DNA from: Gongronella butleri
Taxonomy: Eukaryota > Mucoromycota > Mucoromycetes > Mucorales > Cunninghamellaceae
DNA: 64,000 nt
Assembly (NCBI GenBank): GCA_025201375.1
Contig: JAIWZP010000004.1
Coordinates: forward strand, 992,001 to 1,056,000
Direction of reading: 5' to 3'
Part shown: piece by piece, positions 11,307 through 21,767 of the stretch
How positions within the stretch are numbered: the first letter of the stretch is position 1
How the letters are laid out: each line of letters begins with the position of its first letter
Notes under the pieces: generated by a model
The model's database searches: none
What the model was told of the DNA's origin: nothing
What the model saw: only the letters and a program-made list of their open reading frames with translations
Made by a program: the position numbers and the translations under genes

Positions 11307-13159
11307 ACAATCCTCCTGTTTGTCCATGTTTCTCTATTTTTCTCGCTTTTACGCCACTCTCTCTTTGTAATTATTTGAATTTGCATCGCTTCCCTCTTGT
11401 CATTTTATCATGCATACATCAATTGCACCATCTCCTCTCATCTTCACTCCCAGATTCATGCAAAAAGTAGATACCTCCACCCCTCTCTTCCATTTTTCTT
11501 TTTTTTTTCTCATTTGTTTCATAAAATTTATAGAATTCCAACCATCATGACGTATGTGTGTGCTGATGCGTAAAGAGGGGCGGTCAAGAACAAAAAAAAT
11601 AGATAAAAACGTAAAACAGCGGTCCAAAGGGCGCCAAATGGTGTTTTTCCCTTGCAGTCCACTGGCAAAACATGATAAACGATCAATTTGCAAGGCATTC
11701 GTGCACGGTTGCCTGAAGTCACTCGAAAATAAGAAAGAGTGCCAGAAACACAGCATGCTGCGAATAATAATAAAAAGTGGATCGACGAGTCGCACGATCG
11801 ATTTCAATAGAATATTCACCACTATGCACCTCATTGTGCAACGACAAAGGGTGATCGAAGCCATGAGAGTCGAGAAAATCGTATTTTATGGGTGTTTGGT
11901 CGTTTTACAATGAATTTACAACAAGGGCTTGGTCCGGAAGCAATCATGATGGTCAGACTGACACACCATCCTTGCCTTGGTACGGTCCTCTTTTTTTTTT
12001 TTCTTTTTTTTTTTTACCTCGCTTTTGCTCTTTTGCTTTTTTTTTTTTTTCATTTTTGTAATTTAAAAAAAAAATGCGTCGACAAGCGAACGCTCTAATC
12101 GTTCGACGCCCAAGACAGCGATGAATCGATCTTCAGCCAGTGGCTGATAGAGAAGGGACTATTTTGCATTGTTTCTTGTATGATATGATGCGCGTCTCAA
12201 CATTGAAAACGGGCGGTGCGGCCTAGTTTTTTCATCGATAGTCCAACATACTTGACTGCAGGTGCATGCTGGATTCGTTTTGAACGATTCGTTCGACGAA
12301 TCACCAAAAAGGAAGTTGTAGATTATTGAACCCTCGATTTTCAACAAGTTTGACTTTTTGCTGGAAAATCTGCACAGCAAAAGTGAAAAAGCTCCGATTT
12401 GAGCGCCAATTTTTTGTTCTGTCGTTTTCACCTTGATTTCGTGGGGTTACACAGAGGTATTTTTCGGGGTTTCCCTGCTTGTCCGTCTGCACTCGAAGAA
12501 TCACTAGCTCTTTTGCCATTTTCTATTTATTACGCGCTTGCTAGACTTTTACAACGGATACCACAGTGGACCCTGAGCAAGGCGTTGGAAACCCCATGCC
12601 CAGGTCACAGAAAAAATAAACGAAAATAATCGGCACAACCACTATTTCTGCTTTTATGGAATACAACTTGCAAATTCACCAGCTTTTGATTTGTTTTGCA
12701 TCAAACGTGCCGCAGGCGCTTTGGTCTTTTGTTAGTGTCGTTGCGCGTGGAGCTATACAAAACAAAGATCAATGAGGTGGTGATCCAGAAAACGGCTATT
12801 TCCGGGCGTCCGGGCAATCGAGCTTTGTACACCTTTGAGATCTGCGTTTTCGGCCATCCTTTCTCCTGGGAAAGAAAATACGCGCAAATAGGCATATTAC
12901 ATATTTTCAGCCGCGAGAGGATCGACGGTCCAATTTTGAAACCGGTCGGATCACTGAAAAGCAAAAAATTGGGAAATCTAGTACATTTTGTCCATTGTTG
13001 ACCCTTTGTCCAAAAATTGCTCAAACTGACGCGTGTAAAATTCAATACAGATGTGTTGACCAACCGCTACTCGCATGCGTTTCAACAAAAACGAGAGATC
13101 AACTACGCAGGTGCCGAATAAATTCGCGATTTTATGAAAAAAAAGAACTAAATACGATT
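11307..13159. other. Intergenic region between two convergent genes; AT-rich, no convincing gene
   Basis: This holds the 3' flanks of the helicase (plus) and the GLTSCR1-domain gene (minus). Positions 11980-12075 are dominated by T runs. From about 12150 to 13100 the texture matches the AT-rich repeat spacers elsewhere (for example CTTTGTACACCTT near 12823, resembling a block of the dispersed repeat family). A short minus-strand open segment begins at 12519, but the reading frame soon breaks down and matches no family. Confidence 0.5.
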
Positions 13160-14654
13160 TTATTTTTGCAAGGAAGAGTGTAGGTAGCGCGAGATGGTCT
13201 CGTGGTTAAGGCTGCGCAAGAATTGCTCCTGGAGCTCCGGTGTCAGCTTGTTGTACTCTGTGGCAAACTCCTTGTTTTGCATCAAAGCCTGTATCGTTTG
13301 CGTGTACATGGAGGACACATTGGCTGGCGGCACTTGCTGTTGCTGTTGCTGTTGTTGGGGCGACAGCTGCTGTGTGTGTGCTCCTGTGGGCATGATCATG
13401 GGCGCCTGCGTGTTGGGTTGTGGCGGTGTTGGCTGATGTGGCGGTTGTTGCATGACAAACACGGAGCCTGGCGGCCGATGTTGGTGCGACGCAAGCTGAG
13501 GGCGTGGCGGCTGCTGCGCAGGCGACGGTGTGTTCACCTGCTGGAAGCGTGGGGGCTGGATGGCTTGCTGCTGCGCCAGGGCGGCTTGTTGTTGTTGCTG
13601 AAATTGCTTTTGCTGCTGCTGATGCTGGTTGAGTGCGGCTTGGATCTGTTCTTGGGTGAGTGCAGGAGGCGCTTGGAGTTGCTGCTGTTGCTGTTGCTGC
13701 TGCTGCTGTTGCTGCTGCAATTGCTGTTGTTGTTGCTGCAATTGCTGCTGTTGTTGTTGCAATTGCTGCTGCTGCTGCTGCCGCTGGAGACGCTCCCACT
13801 CCAATTTGGTCTGGATGCGTTGTTTCTGCTCGATCAATCGTCGCTTTTCCTCGCTCAATCGCGCCTGAATGTCGCCCATCACGTGCTGCTTTAGCACCAC
13901 AAACGTTGCCTCGTCCCCATCCTACACGAAAAAAAAACGTCAATTCTCTCATTTTTCGTGTATTTTCACCCTCTAATCGCTGGGTCCAATTGTCATCCCC
14001 CCATTTTACCTTTAATGGCTTTTCGACACTTCGTGCGTAATTAGCAAACAGTGCGTCCTGGGCCTTGTAAATGTCCAACATGGCTTGATCCTGGCGATCC
14101 ATGGGTATTTTGTTGGCATCCAAGTCCTTTGCTGGGTACTGGTAGATGTGATAGGGCAGCAAGCGGTCGACCATGTCCTGGATCGAGCGAAAGGGTGTAT
14201 TATAATCGGGTTGTCCAATGGCGGCATGGTCCTTGGCAAGCGCATCGGCGTGCCGCCGCTTGACCGTGGCGTGCTGCTGCTCCACATCGGCCCCGCGCTT
14301 CTTGTTGGCCATATTCAGGATATTCACGAGCGGGTCTGCCGGGCTCGCGTTCTTTTGCTGCGTGGGCTGCAAAGGCGTGGCCGGAATGGATGACGAATTG
14401 GACGCTGTCATGTTTTTGAGCGTCGTTTTAAGGCTAACGGCTGCCGCCGCATCGCCTTGCATGGCCGCCTGCATTGTCTGCTGGAGCGCAACGATCTCTT
14501 GCGGCGTCAGTGGCTGCTGTCGCTGATGGAGCGCTTCTTGGATTTGTTTTTGGATATGTTGTTGCGTTTTAAAGTGCTTCTTCTTGGAATACTTGCCCGT
14601 CTTGACATACCGCCGCGTCTTGGGCTCCGAAGGCGACGATCCCTCAGAGTGCAT
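13160..14654 (-). CDS. GLTSCR1 (BICRA)-domain protein, polyQ-rich, probable SWI/SNF-associated subunit
   Basis: Two exons, 14654-14010 and 13921-13160, give 468 aa. The start is MHSEGSSPSEPKTRRYVK, just inside the AT-rich divergent promoter. Residues about 140-255 contain YNTPFRSIQDMVDRLLPYHI and, after the intron, DGDEATFVVLKQHVMGDIQ, which fit the conserved domain of glioma tumour suppressor candidate region proteins (GLTSCR1/GLTSCR1L). In animals these define the non-canonical BAF chromatin-remodelling complex; small fungal relatives occur. After the domain is a coiled, Gln-rich stretch with several uninterrupted Q runs, then a Pro/Gln-rich region. The C-terminal ~35 residues, ending SRYLHSSLQK, look ordered. 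A nuclear role in transcription is inferred from the family. Confidence 0.82.
13677..13790 (-). repeat. CAG/CAA (polyglutamine) microsatellite within the GLTSCR1-domain gene
   Basis: Near-uninterrupted CAG/CAA codons (CTG/TTG on the plus strand) encode blocks of 4-13 Gln broken by single Leu residues. Mixed CAG and CAA codons suggest selection to keep Gln rather than pure slippage. Length is likely to vary between strains. Confidence 0.85.
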
Positions 14655-14812
14655 AATATAAAGTCGAAAAAAAACAGAGAGTGCGGAGGAGGAAAACAAG
14701 AAAGAAAAATGAAAAAAAGCAAAAAAAAATCCCCAATTCAACTTTGTTTCCCTTTTTCCTTTTTTTTTGCCCCCCGCCCTGCTACCTTTTTTTTTCCCTC
14801 TTTTTCATACCA
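14655..14812. promoter_or_regulatory. Short bidirectional promoter (GLTSCR1-domain gene / LCL3)
   Basis: Only 158 bases lie between the two start codons. The plus-strand side (14730-14812) is almost pure pyrimidine with T runs. No TATA box was recognised. Confidence 0.55.
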
Positions 14813-15717
14813 ATGGGCAAGGAAAAGCAAGATGAGTGGCTCGATGAGGCGGTCAAACAATACTGGCGGCCTGTTGCCGCGTGTTTGGTAGCAGTGCCCA
14901 CGTTGTACATGGTGTACGGCACCCTGGTTGGCCGCCGCTTCGCCACCGCCGCGCATATCCCGCCAGACGTGTTTGCCAAGCGCACGGTGCTGCGCGGCAA
15001 GGTGGTGTCTGTGGGCGACAGCGACAATTTCCGCCTTTATCACACCCCGGGCATTGGCTGGGGCTGGTTACGCCACGTGCCCACGACACGCAAGCAATTG
15101 CGCGACCAGACCATCCCCATCCGCATTGCCGGTGTCGACGCGCCCGAGGGCGCCCATTTCGGCATGCCAAAGCAGCCATTTTACGACGAATCAAAGCAGT
15201 TGCTCACAGACATGGTCCAGGGCCGCTACGTCCGTGTCCAATTGCTCGCACGCGACCAGTACACGCGTGCCGTCGCCATGGCCTATGTCCGACGGCCCCC
15301 ATTCTTCCGCAAAAAGAATGTGTCCGAGGAAATGCTCAAACACGGCATGGCAAGCATGTACGTCGCAAAGGGCGCTCAATACGCCGACCAGCTGCACAAG
15401 CTCGAAAAGGCAGAAGCAAGAGCAAAGTAAAAAGGAGCACAAAAACCCAATGAACAATGGATCAACGAGAGATCAATGAGTGTGTTGATCCTTTTTCTCG
15501 TTTTTTTTTCCTAGGTTGCTGCGCAAAGGCATCTGGTCGCAGCGCAATTACACCTCTCCTGGCGAGCACAAGGCAAAGTAAGTACAAGTTGTCATCGCCA
15601 AAAAAAAAAAAAAATTGGCGCGGTCTGACGCGTCTTTTTTCGTTTTTTATTGATTTTTCTTTTTCTCTCTCTTTTTTCCCTTTTTTTTACAGCTACCTCC
15701 GCGGCAGTGGCAAATAG
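14813..15717 (+). CDS. LCL3: Probable endonuclease LCL3 (membrane-anchored SNase-like)
   Basis: Three exons, 14813-15426, 15515-15577 and 15693-15717, give 233 aa, about the usual LCL3 length. The last exon is just 25 nt and encodes NYLRGSGK. Residues 20-40 form a single hydrophobic membrane anchor. Residues about 55-215 are a staphylococcal-nuclease-like domain: VLRGKVVSVGDSDNFRLYHTPG, then IPIRIAGVDAPEGAHFG, then VRVQLLARDQYTRAVAMAYV, which carry the Arg, Glu and Arg positions expected for SNase catalysis and the Asp ligands for calcium. The motif LLRKGIWSQRNYTSPGEHKAKNY spread over exons 2-3 fits the conserved LCL3 end. The family is reported as mitochondrial membrane proteins; the substrate is not known. 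Confidence 0.92.
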
Positions 15718-17191
15718 ATCCCATTCATCTGTATCATAGCATTAAAAAGCACGCTTGTTTATTCACCTTTTTTCCATTGTTCCTTTAAAATGAAAGCAAT
15801 GTCGTGCCACAGGGCCAGGCCAGTCGCGTTCGGGCATAAAGCCAAATCTCGGTGGCACGAGCTGACCAATGGCTTGTGATGGGATCAAAGCAAAAGAAAG
15901 AGTGCCGTGTGAAATGGACCATCCATTGTGTAAACGCTCGAAATGACGCGCGCAATGGCACATGCCAGCGCAGGTAGTGGGCACGCGAGCATGGGCAATG
16001 ACGTGACAAAGCAAGGCATGGCAACGATGGCAAATGGTAATGACAACGAGAGCTCGCCTGCGATTTTCATAAGCATTTATTGTCTTGATTTGGAAGGACA
16101 CGCCCATTTCGCGACTTTTGCCACTTTTGCGATACGGTCAAGTGATTCCGTACCGCGTCGCACCGAGCGTTTGATCCGTTCGACGGATCCTAAAGAAACG
16201 TTATATGCCTAGCATTAACCGACTATCGCCACGACCCTCTGTGCCGACGCGCTGGAACACAGTTTATTGTCTTGTGCGCCCTCGGCCCTCGGCCCTCCCC
16301 CCATACATGAAAAAAAGTGTGGGGTGCTGTTTATGCGCTGACGCTCACGCGCGCGTGATCTCATGTCAACGCAAAACCGCCCAGCCTTTGCGGTCAATGG
16401 TTCCGTTTTCCCATCGTAGCAATTGTCACGCGCATTTTGCGTCGGCGGTCGAGACCGTATCACAACCTAGTACCTGGATCATGCTTTTTTTTGAGCGCCA
16501 CCAATCTCCTGATGCGCTTGGAGACGCGTCATGTGCCATGAATTGTGCACCGTGCGCGTAAAATAATGAAAAACGACAATAATCAAGAAATTTTACATAT
16601 ACATAAATGAAACAGGCGTGTACATCATAGTTGACAGAAGGAGGCATGCCATCCTTGGTTAGCGCCAGGGGTGGTCACACAATGGCCATTTTGACACGGT
16701 CAAATCGAGAAAAACAGATCACCTCAGCAAGGGAAATCAAGATGCCGCCCAATGGACCCCTCGATCAGATGGTGAGAACGTACGTGTGCGTGTTTGTGTT
16801 TCCAAGATGGGACGTGGCACAAGGCGGACATTGCGTAGCATTGACCGCGCATTGTGCACAGATTTAATAATATTTTTGTGTCGAAACACCGACTTTCCCA
16901 CTCCATGTTGCACATTCATTTTCATCGCTTGCAGCGCGCAAATGTCGATTCCCATCGTACAAAAAGCAGCATGTATAATTATAATCTGATGGAATGACGA
17001 TGAACTTGTCCATCGTTGTTCTTCCGATGAATCTGTTCCCAAGCAAGAAATGAAAAATCTCATTTTCACATGCTCGCTTTCCCCACAACAAATTGTGGTG
17101 ACACGCTCAGACCGTGCCTTGATTCATATATAGGCTCGCGACGGCGCCATGTCTTCATTTTTTTTTGAAAAAGTGCAAAATTTCATCCATC
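15718..17191. other. Intergenic region, no gene seen
   Basis: About 1.5 kb without a supported gene. It is less A/T-homopolymeric than most spacers. A short inverted repeat GATCCG-N5-CGGATC occurs near 16171-16187. Open frames of 60-118 codons are present on both strands but have no domain-like pattern. The right end holds the lipase promoter. Confidence 0.5.
17127..17134 (+). promoter_or_regulatory. Candidate TATA box of the lipase gene
   Basis: TATATAGG lies 65 bases upstream of the lipase ATG at 17192. An out-of-frame ATG occurs at 17149; if transcription starts 25-35 bases after this box, that ATG would lie at or before the start site and be skipped. Confidence 0.5.
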
Positions 17192-18622
17192 ATGAAAAGT
17201 CAATTGATCTGGCAGGGCCTTGTTGGTCTCGTTGCGATGGCCGCGTCGCAAGTGGCGGCTGCGCCGCTGCATGCGCGCCTATCCACGCCGCTCAAGCCGT
17301 CCGAGGACCCGTTCTACCAGCCGCCGAGCGGCTATGAGAGCACGGCCCCAGGCACCATCCTCAAGGCACGTCAACTTGGCAACAACAGCTTGGCTGCACT
17401 CTCTGTCTTTCCCCAGAATCTTGCGGGCGTGCATCAATTCCTCTTCCGCACCAACGACGGGCTCAACCAGGCGACCGCCACGGTCACCACGCTCATGATC
17501 CCGCACAATGCGCGATTGGACACCCTCTTGTCGTACCAGGTGATGTTCTCACAGTTTTGTTGCATTTGAGCATGAATTAACTCGTCTTTTTTTACAACGG
17601 CTTGTAGACGGCCGAAGATTCCACTGGCATGGACTGTAAATTTTTAAGATTTGTCCCTTTTTCAGAGATTTAATACACCTGCTGACGATCTTTTCTGCTT
17701 TTAGGTGCGCCGTCGTACAACCTCCAGCTCTTAAACAGCTTCAAGAACGTAGGGCCCGCCGCGGAAATCTTGCTCATGGACACGATGCTCTCAAAGGGCA
17801 TTCCAGGTAGGGCAGATTCACAAAAAAAAAAAAAAGCAGAGCTGCTTATCACGCATCTGACTCCTTTTTTATCAATCATATGATAGTCATGTCCACGGAC
17901 TACGAGGGTCCAAAGGCTGCGTTTACATGCGGCGCCAATTCCGGCCACGCCGTCCTGGACGGCGTGCGCGCGGTGCTCAGCAGCACCAACACGACAGGCA
18001 TTGCTTCCAATGCCAAGGTCACACTTTGGGGCTACAGGTAAAAAAAAAAAAAAAAAAAAAAAAAAGAGCATCAAGAGCTCCAATTGACATAATTTTGTGC
18101 CATTTGTTAGTGGTGGCGCGCTTGCCAGCGGCTGGGGCGCCCAATTGAAAAAGTCGTACGCGGACGAGATCAATATGGTCGGTGCCGCACTCGGAGGCAC
18201 GCCCGTAAACCTGAATACGTCGCTCAACATGCCCTTTGTGAATGGCGGTCCCGCCGCCGGGCTTGCTTTTGGTGGGATTTTTGGCTTGTCTCGCCAATAC
18301 CCTGATCTTGACAAGTACTTGCACAGCATCATGAAGCCTGAGAAGGTCGCCAGCTTTGATTCCATGAGCACAAAGTAAGACAAAGGCGCCACCAATGTCG
18401 TCGTACTGTAAAGAGATCATTCATGTTTTTTTTAAAAAAAAAAACCACAGGTGCATCAACAATTTGATCATTGACTACATGTTCCAAGACATTGGCAAGT
18501 GGGTCACGCGTGCAGACTATATGGCTGACCCTATCGCAACAAAGGCCATCAACGACAACATGATGGGCAAGCTCGGGGCGCCCGCATTCCCGATCTTTAT
18601 GTATCATTCCAAGGTAAATCAC

Positions 18623-18657
<35 letters not shown>

Positions 18658-19062
18658 GCAGCCATTTCCTTAACATTGGTTTTGTGCTTTTTAGAACGAT
18701 GAACTTGTGTCTTTTAATGATGCAGAGAGCATGATGAAATCGTGGTGCTCGCAGGGTGCCAGCATTTCCTTTGTTGGCGACATTTTGTCGGAGCACGTTA
18801 TCCTGGCGGTAAGTGATTTCCGACTTTTTATTTAAATACACGCTCCTCACGACCCGTGTTTTTTTTTAAGGTCACGGGAGCGGCGGATGCCGTCAATTTT
18901 TTGATGGCGCGTTACAATGGCGACCAAATTTCGGGCTGCACTAGCAGGACCAGCGCGTCAACTGTGCTGGATCCCGGTGCTGTCGCCACCTTTGGCACCG
19001 CCATCTTTGACCTGCTCAAGGCGCTCCTCAGCCAACCCATCGGGCCAACCAACTCCTTCTAA
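17192..19062 (+). CDS. Secretory lipase (LIP family, alpha/beta hydrolase)
   Basis: Eight exons: 17192-17539, 17608-17635, 17705-17806, 17887-18037, 18111-18374, 18451-18613, 18695-18808 and 18871-19062 (453 aa). A signal peptide is clear (hydrophobic to about residue 24, then APLHARLS). The fold and catalytic set match the fungal secretory lipase family: nucleophile Ser210 in GYSGG (split by intron 4), Asp354 in KNDELV and His386 in LSEHVILA. The region ALSVFPQNLAGVHQFLFRT and the paired Cys pattern also fit. The product should be secreted and hydrolyse triacylglycerols or other esters. Exon 2 is only 28 nt. Intron 4 is GTA followed by 25 more A; intron 6 holds a 30-nt A run. Confidence 0.92.
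18625..18654 (+). repeat. Poly-A run (30 nt) in lipase intron 6
   Basis: Thirty consecutive A inside an 81-nt intron, close to the longest homopolymer of the window. A 26-A run also opens intron 4 of the same gene at 18040-18065. Confidence 0.9.
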
Positions 19063-19369
19063 AGCCTCAATGCCATGCTTTTTTACTTTTACAATTTTTA
19101 CTACTTCAATAAAATAATTTTTTCTACTTTTTCACAGCAATACAACGAGCCTAATTTGACACCTGCCATGGTTGCTACATAATAAAAATCGAGTAAAATC
19201 GCTTTTTTTTCAAAAATTGGCACGGCAATCCGTCCAATGACCTGCGCACCACAAAACTTTTATAGTAGGGTATTTCGACCTGTCTTGCGCTTATCGTAAA
19301 TGATTTCAAAACAAGGTATAAATTGGGCCGTTGGCAAGAAATTTGTCGTTTACCTACTGTATGAAAGTA
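19063..19369. other. 3' flank of the lipase gene
   Basis: AT-rich sequence with AATAAAA at about 19108, a plausible polyadenylation signal for the lipase transcript. No gene is seen. Confidence 0.4.
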
Positions 19370-19956
19370 TGATATAAATTCACAATTTCGACCCGGACTC
19401 TATAATTTGTTGTTTGATTAGCCTGAAACTTGTACGAGAAGACCGAGATGCGCTCATGCTTCATTTTATTCCCGCCTAGCAAACCCGATGTGCGCCCTTT
19501 GTACACTTGCGACGTCCAATCAAACATTTCATCAAGCGTGATGATTTGTTCGACAACGTGCTAGATAGTCCACCATCATGCGGCTGCTGTAACAAAAGAC
19601 GCAGAATATCATTCTCTCTCAAATGGACCCAGTTTTACCACTGTATGTTCAAAAATGGTTGAGAAATGAACAACGTTTCTAAAATTCGGCCTTGATCGCG
19701 TTTTTCTCGGAAACCGCCTGACCAACCTCGATTTTTCTTGCAGAATTACTTATTACAGTATCAAGAGGGGGTCATCAATGCATGCATACAAGCAATGACA
19801 TGACTCTCAGATGCCCAATGTGTAGTTCGCCAAACGGATTTTTCTGTCTGGGATTGTCGTACCTCTCAAAGCGTGGGGTCTTCCAGATGGATTTTGGGGT
19901 GACCAACAACTTTTTTACTAAAATTCGAAAAAAATCATTTCACCACCAAATAATAC
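19370..19956 (+). repeat. Dispersed repeat family, copy A
   Basis: This AT-rich noncoding stretch shares ordered blocks with copies at 45.2, 45.8 and 47.0 kb. The blocks, in order, are: AATTCACAATTT..GACCC; GATTAGCCTGAAACTTG; CCTTTGTACACTTGCGACG (about 19496-19514); TTGATCGCGTTTTTCTCGG; CAAGAGGGGGTCA (about 19762-19774); GCCAAACGGATT (about 19829); CTTCCAGATGGATTTTG..GACCAACAAC; and TTTCACCACCAAA at the end. Spacing and order match copy C at 45820-46415. There is no long open frame, so it is probably a decayed mobile element or another kind of interspersed repeat. Confidence 0.7.
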
Positions 19957-20006
19957 CTAGCTGCCCAATGCAAAAGTGATCCAAAGCCCGCTAGCAAGTT
20001 GCGTCG

Positions 20007-20008
<2 letters not shown>

Positions 20009-20037
<29 letters not shown>
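20009..20037. repeat. Poly-T run (29 nt)
   Basis: Twenty-nine T upstream of the GT2 gene, following directly after repeat copy A and its flank. Confidence 0.9.
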
Positions 20038-20245
20038 GAAAAGCAGATGAGCAGGGTCTCGGATGAAATTGACCGAGGTTAAACAAACAATGCTGTGCAC
20101 ATCACACAAGAAAGGAGAAGCGTATTGAGTGCGCACTGACTCTTTTTTTCTTGTCAACAAACAAACAAAAACGCATCCATTGTGTGGGCCAAGAAGCAAA
20201 CAAACAAACACGAGCGTCTCCACGATTTTTTTTTCTTGACAGGCG

Positions 20246-21529
20246 ATGCTGTACCTTACTGCGGACTTTTTCCCCATTTTTGTGCCATTGGGGGTGATTG
20301 GGTTCTACCGGTATCTGGTGTTTGTGATCAAGTTGCTGGCATGGATGGTGTACCGGCCGATTCAGCCCTCGGACGAACCGACATACACGCCAAAGCAAGA
20401 TGTGACGATCGTCGTGCCGACCATTGACGCTGGCGCCGAATTCCTCGAGGCGGCGACGTCGTGGCTGGCGTGCGACCCCAAACGGATCGTCATTGTGACG
20501 GAGGCGTGCATGAAGGACACGATCCAGGCGCAAATTCAATCTTTGAACCGTGTGGTGACGACCATCGATGGGCAGCCAGCGTCGGCACTGTTTGACCTGT
20601 TCACGGTGCCCAAGGCGAGCAAGCGCGAACAGATGGTCCAGGGCATCCAGCAAACAGACACGGACATTCTTGTGTTTGCCGACGACGACGCGATCTGGCC
20701 GCCAACGATGCTCGCTTATATTCTTGCCAGCTTTGAGGACGCGTCCGTTGGTGGTGTGGGCACATCCCAGACGGTGCGGTCCGTCGGCAAGCGGCGGACC
20801 ATCTGGGAAATCTTGGCCGGGTTCCGCCTGACGATCCGTAACATCGAGGTCGCCGCATCCGCACATATTGATGATGGTGTCTGCTGCATTTCGGGCCGCA
20901 CCGCCGCGTACCGCACGGTCATTCTCAAGGACCCGGGGTTCCAGCACGCGTTTACAAACGACTATTGGCGCAAAAAGTACTTGCTCAATTCCGGCGACGA
21001 CAAGTTTTTGACGCGTTGGATGGTGTCGCACGGATGGTCGACGCATATGCAAGTGTGCAAAGGCGCCGAGCTGCAGTCTACATTCAAGGACAATTGGCGC
21101 TTCATGAAGCAAATCTTGCGCTGGACACGCAACACGTGGCGCTCGGATTTCCGCTCGCTGTGCACCGAGCGGTACATTTGGCGCAGACACCCATTTGTCG
21201 CCTTCACCATGGTCGACAAGGCACTCAACCCATTCACGCTGCTCAGCGGGCCCATCTCGGTAATTGTGCTCTGTTTGCTCATGAAATTTCACTTGCCCGC
21301 TTGGAACATTGTCGCCTCGTACATTGTCTGGCTACTAGGCACGCGCTTCATCAAGCTGCTGCCCCATTTTTACTCTAGACCTTGGGATATCTGGGCATTG
21401 CCCATCTATTTGATCTTCAACTTTTATTTTGCATTCATGAAACTCTATGCAGCGCTCACACTCCACAAAACAGATTGGGGCACGCGAAAACAGGCCACCG
21501 AGGACGATATCCACGGCGATTGTTGTTAA
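20246..21529 (+). CDS. Family 2 glycosyltransferase, CPS1/hyaluronan-synthase-like polysaccharide synthase
   Basis: Single-exon gene, 427 aa, membrane protein. There is one N-terminal hydrophobic segment (about 5-38), a cytoplasmic GT-A domain, and three or four C-terminal membrane segments (about 325-415). Processive GT2 motifs are all present: VTIVVPTIDAG, FADDDAIWPP with DDD at 146-148, SGRTAAYR (216-223), GDDKFLTRW (250-258) and QILRW (289-293). The set resembles fungal type 2 glycosyltransferases such as Cryptococcus CPS1 and plant-pathogen GT2 rather than chitin synthases, which are longer and end with QRRRW. The product is probably an extracellular or wall polysaccharide. It ends with a Cys pair, DIHGDCC, a possible lipidation site. 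The start codon follows a T-run leader. Confidence 0.86.
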   Translation: MLYLTADFFPIFVPLGVIGFYRYLVFVIKLLAWMVYRPIQPSDEPTYTPKQDVTIVVPTIDAGAEFLEAATSWLACDPKRIVIVTEACMKDTIQAQIQSLNRVVTTIDGQPASALFDLFTVPKASKREQMVQGIQQTDTDILVFADDDAIWPPTMLAYILASFEDASVGGVGTSQTVRSVGKRRTIWEILAGFRLTIRNIEVAASAHIDDGVCCISGRTAAYRTVILKDPGFQHAFTNDYWRKKYLLNSGDDKFLTRWMVSHGWSTHMQVCKGAELQSTFKDNWRFMKQILRWTRNTWRSDFRSLCTERYIWRRHPFVAFTMVDKALNPFTLLSGPISVIVLCLLMKFHLPAWNIVASYIVWLLGTRFIKLLPHFYSRPWDIWALPIYLIFNFYFAFMKLYAALTLHKTDWGTRKQATEDDIHGDCC

Positions 21530-21734
21530 AAATACTCAATTAAAAAAAAACCATTGCGTCTTGTTTTCACAATTTACACACGGTGCCAATATTTGGCCTT
21601 TGGTGTTCAAGCATGTTGTCCATTTACCCCCATGATGACTCGTTAAAACATAAAAAAAATCATGACAAAAAGGCTTTCACGTAGCATGACAAGTGAATTG
21701 ACACTCCGGCCGGCTGCACGGAGACATTTGTGTC

Positions 21735-21767
<33 letters not shown>

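Noticed and set aside
12159..12519. Minus-strand open segment starting MAKELVILRVQTDKQGNPEK
   Set aside because: It looks protein-like for about 30 codons, and a possible donor follows, but no acceptor gives a continuing frame and no family is recognised. It lies in a repeat-like spacer.
16205..16561. 118-codon plus-strand open frame as a small secreted protein
   Set aside because: It has no signal peptide, no pattern, odd composition and no promoter-like leader.
20102..21292. 396-codon minus-strand open frame antisense to the GT2 gene
   Set aside because: It has no domain-like pattern, and the sense frame carries every GT2 motif.
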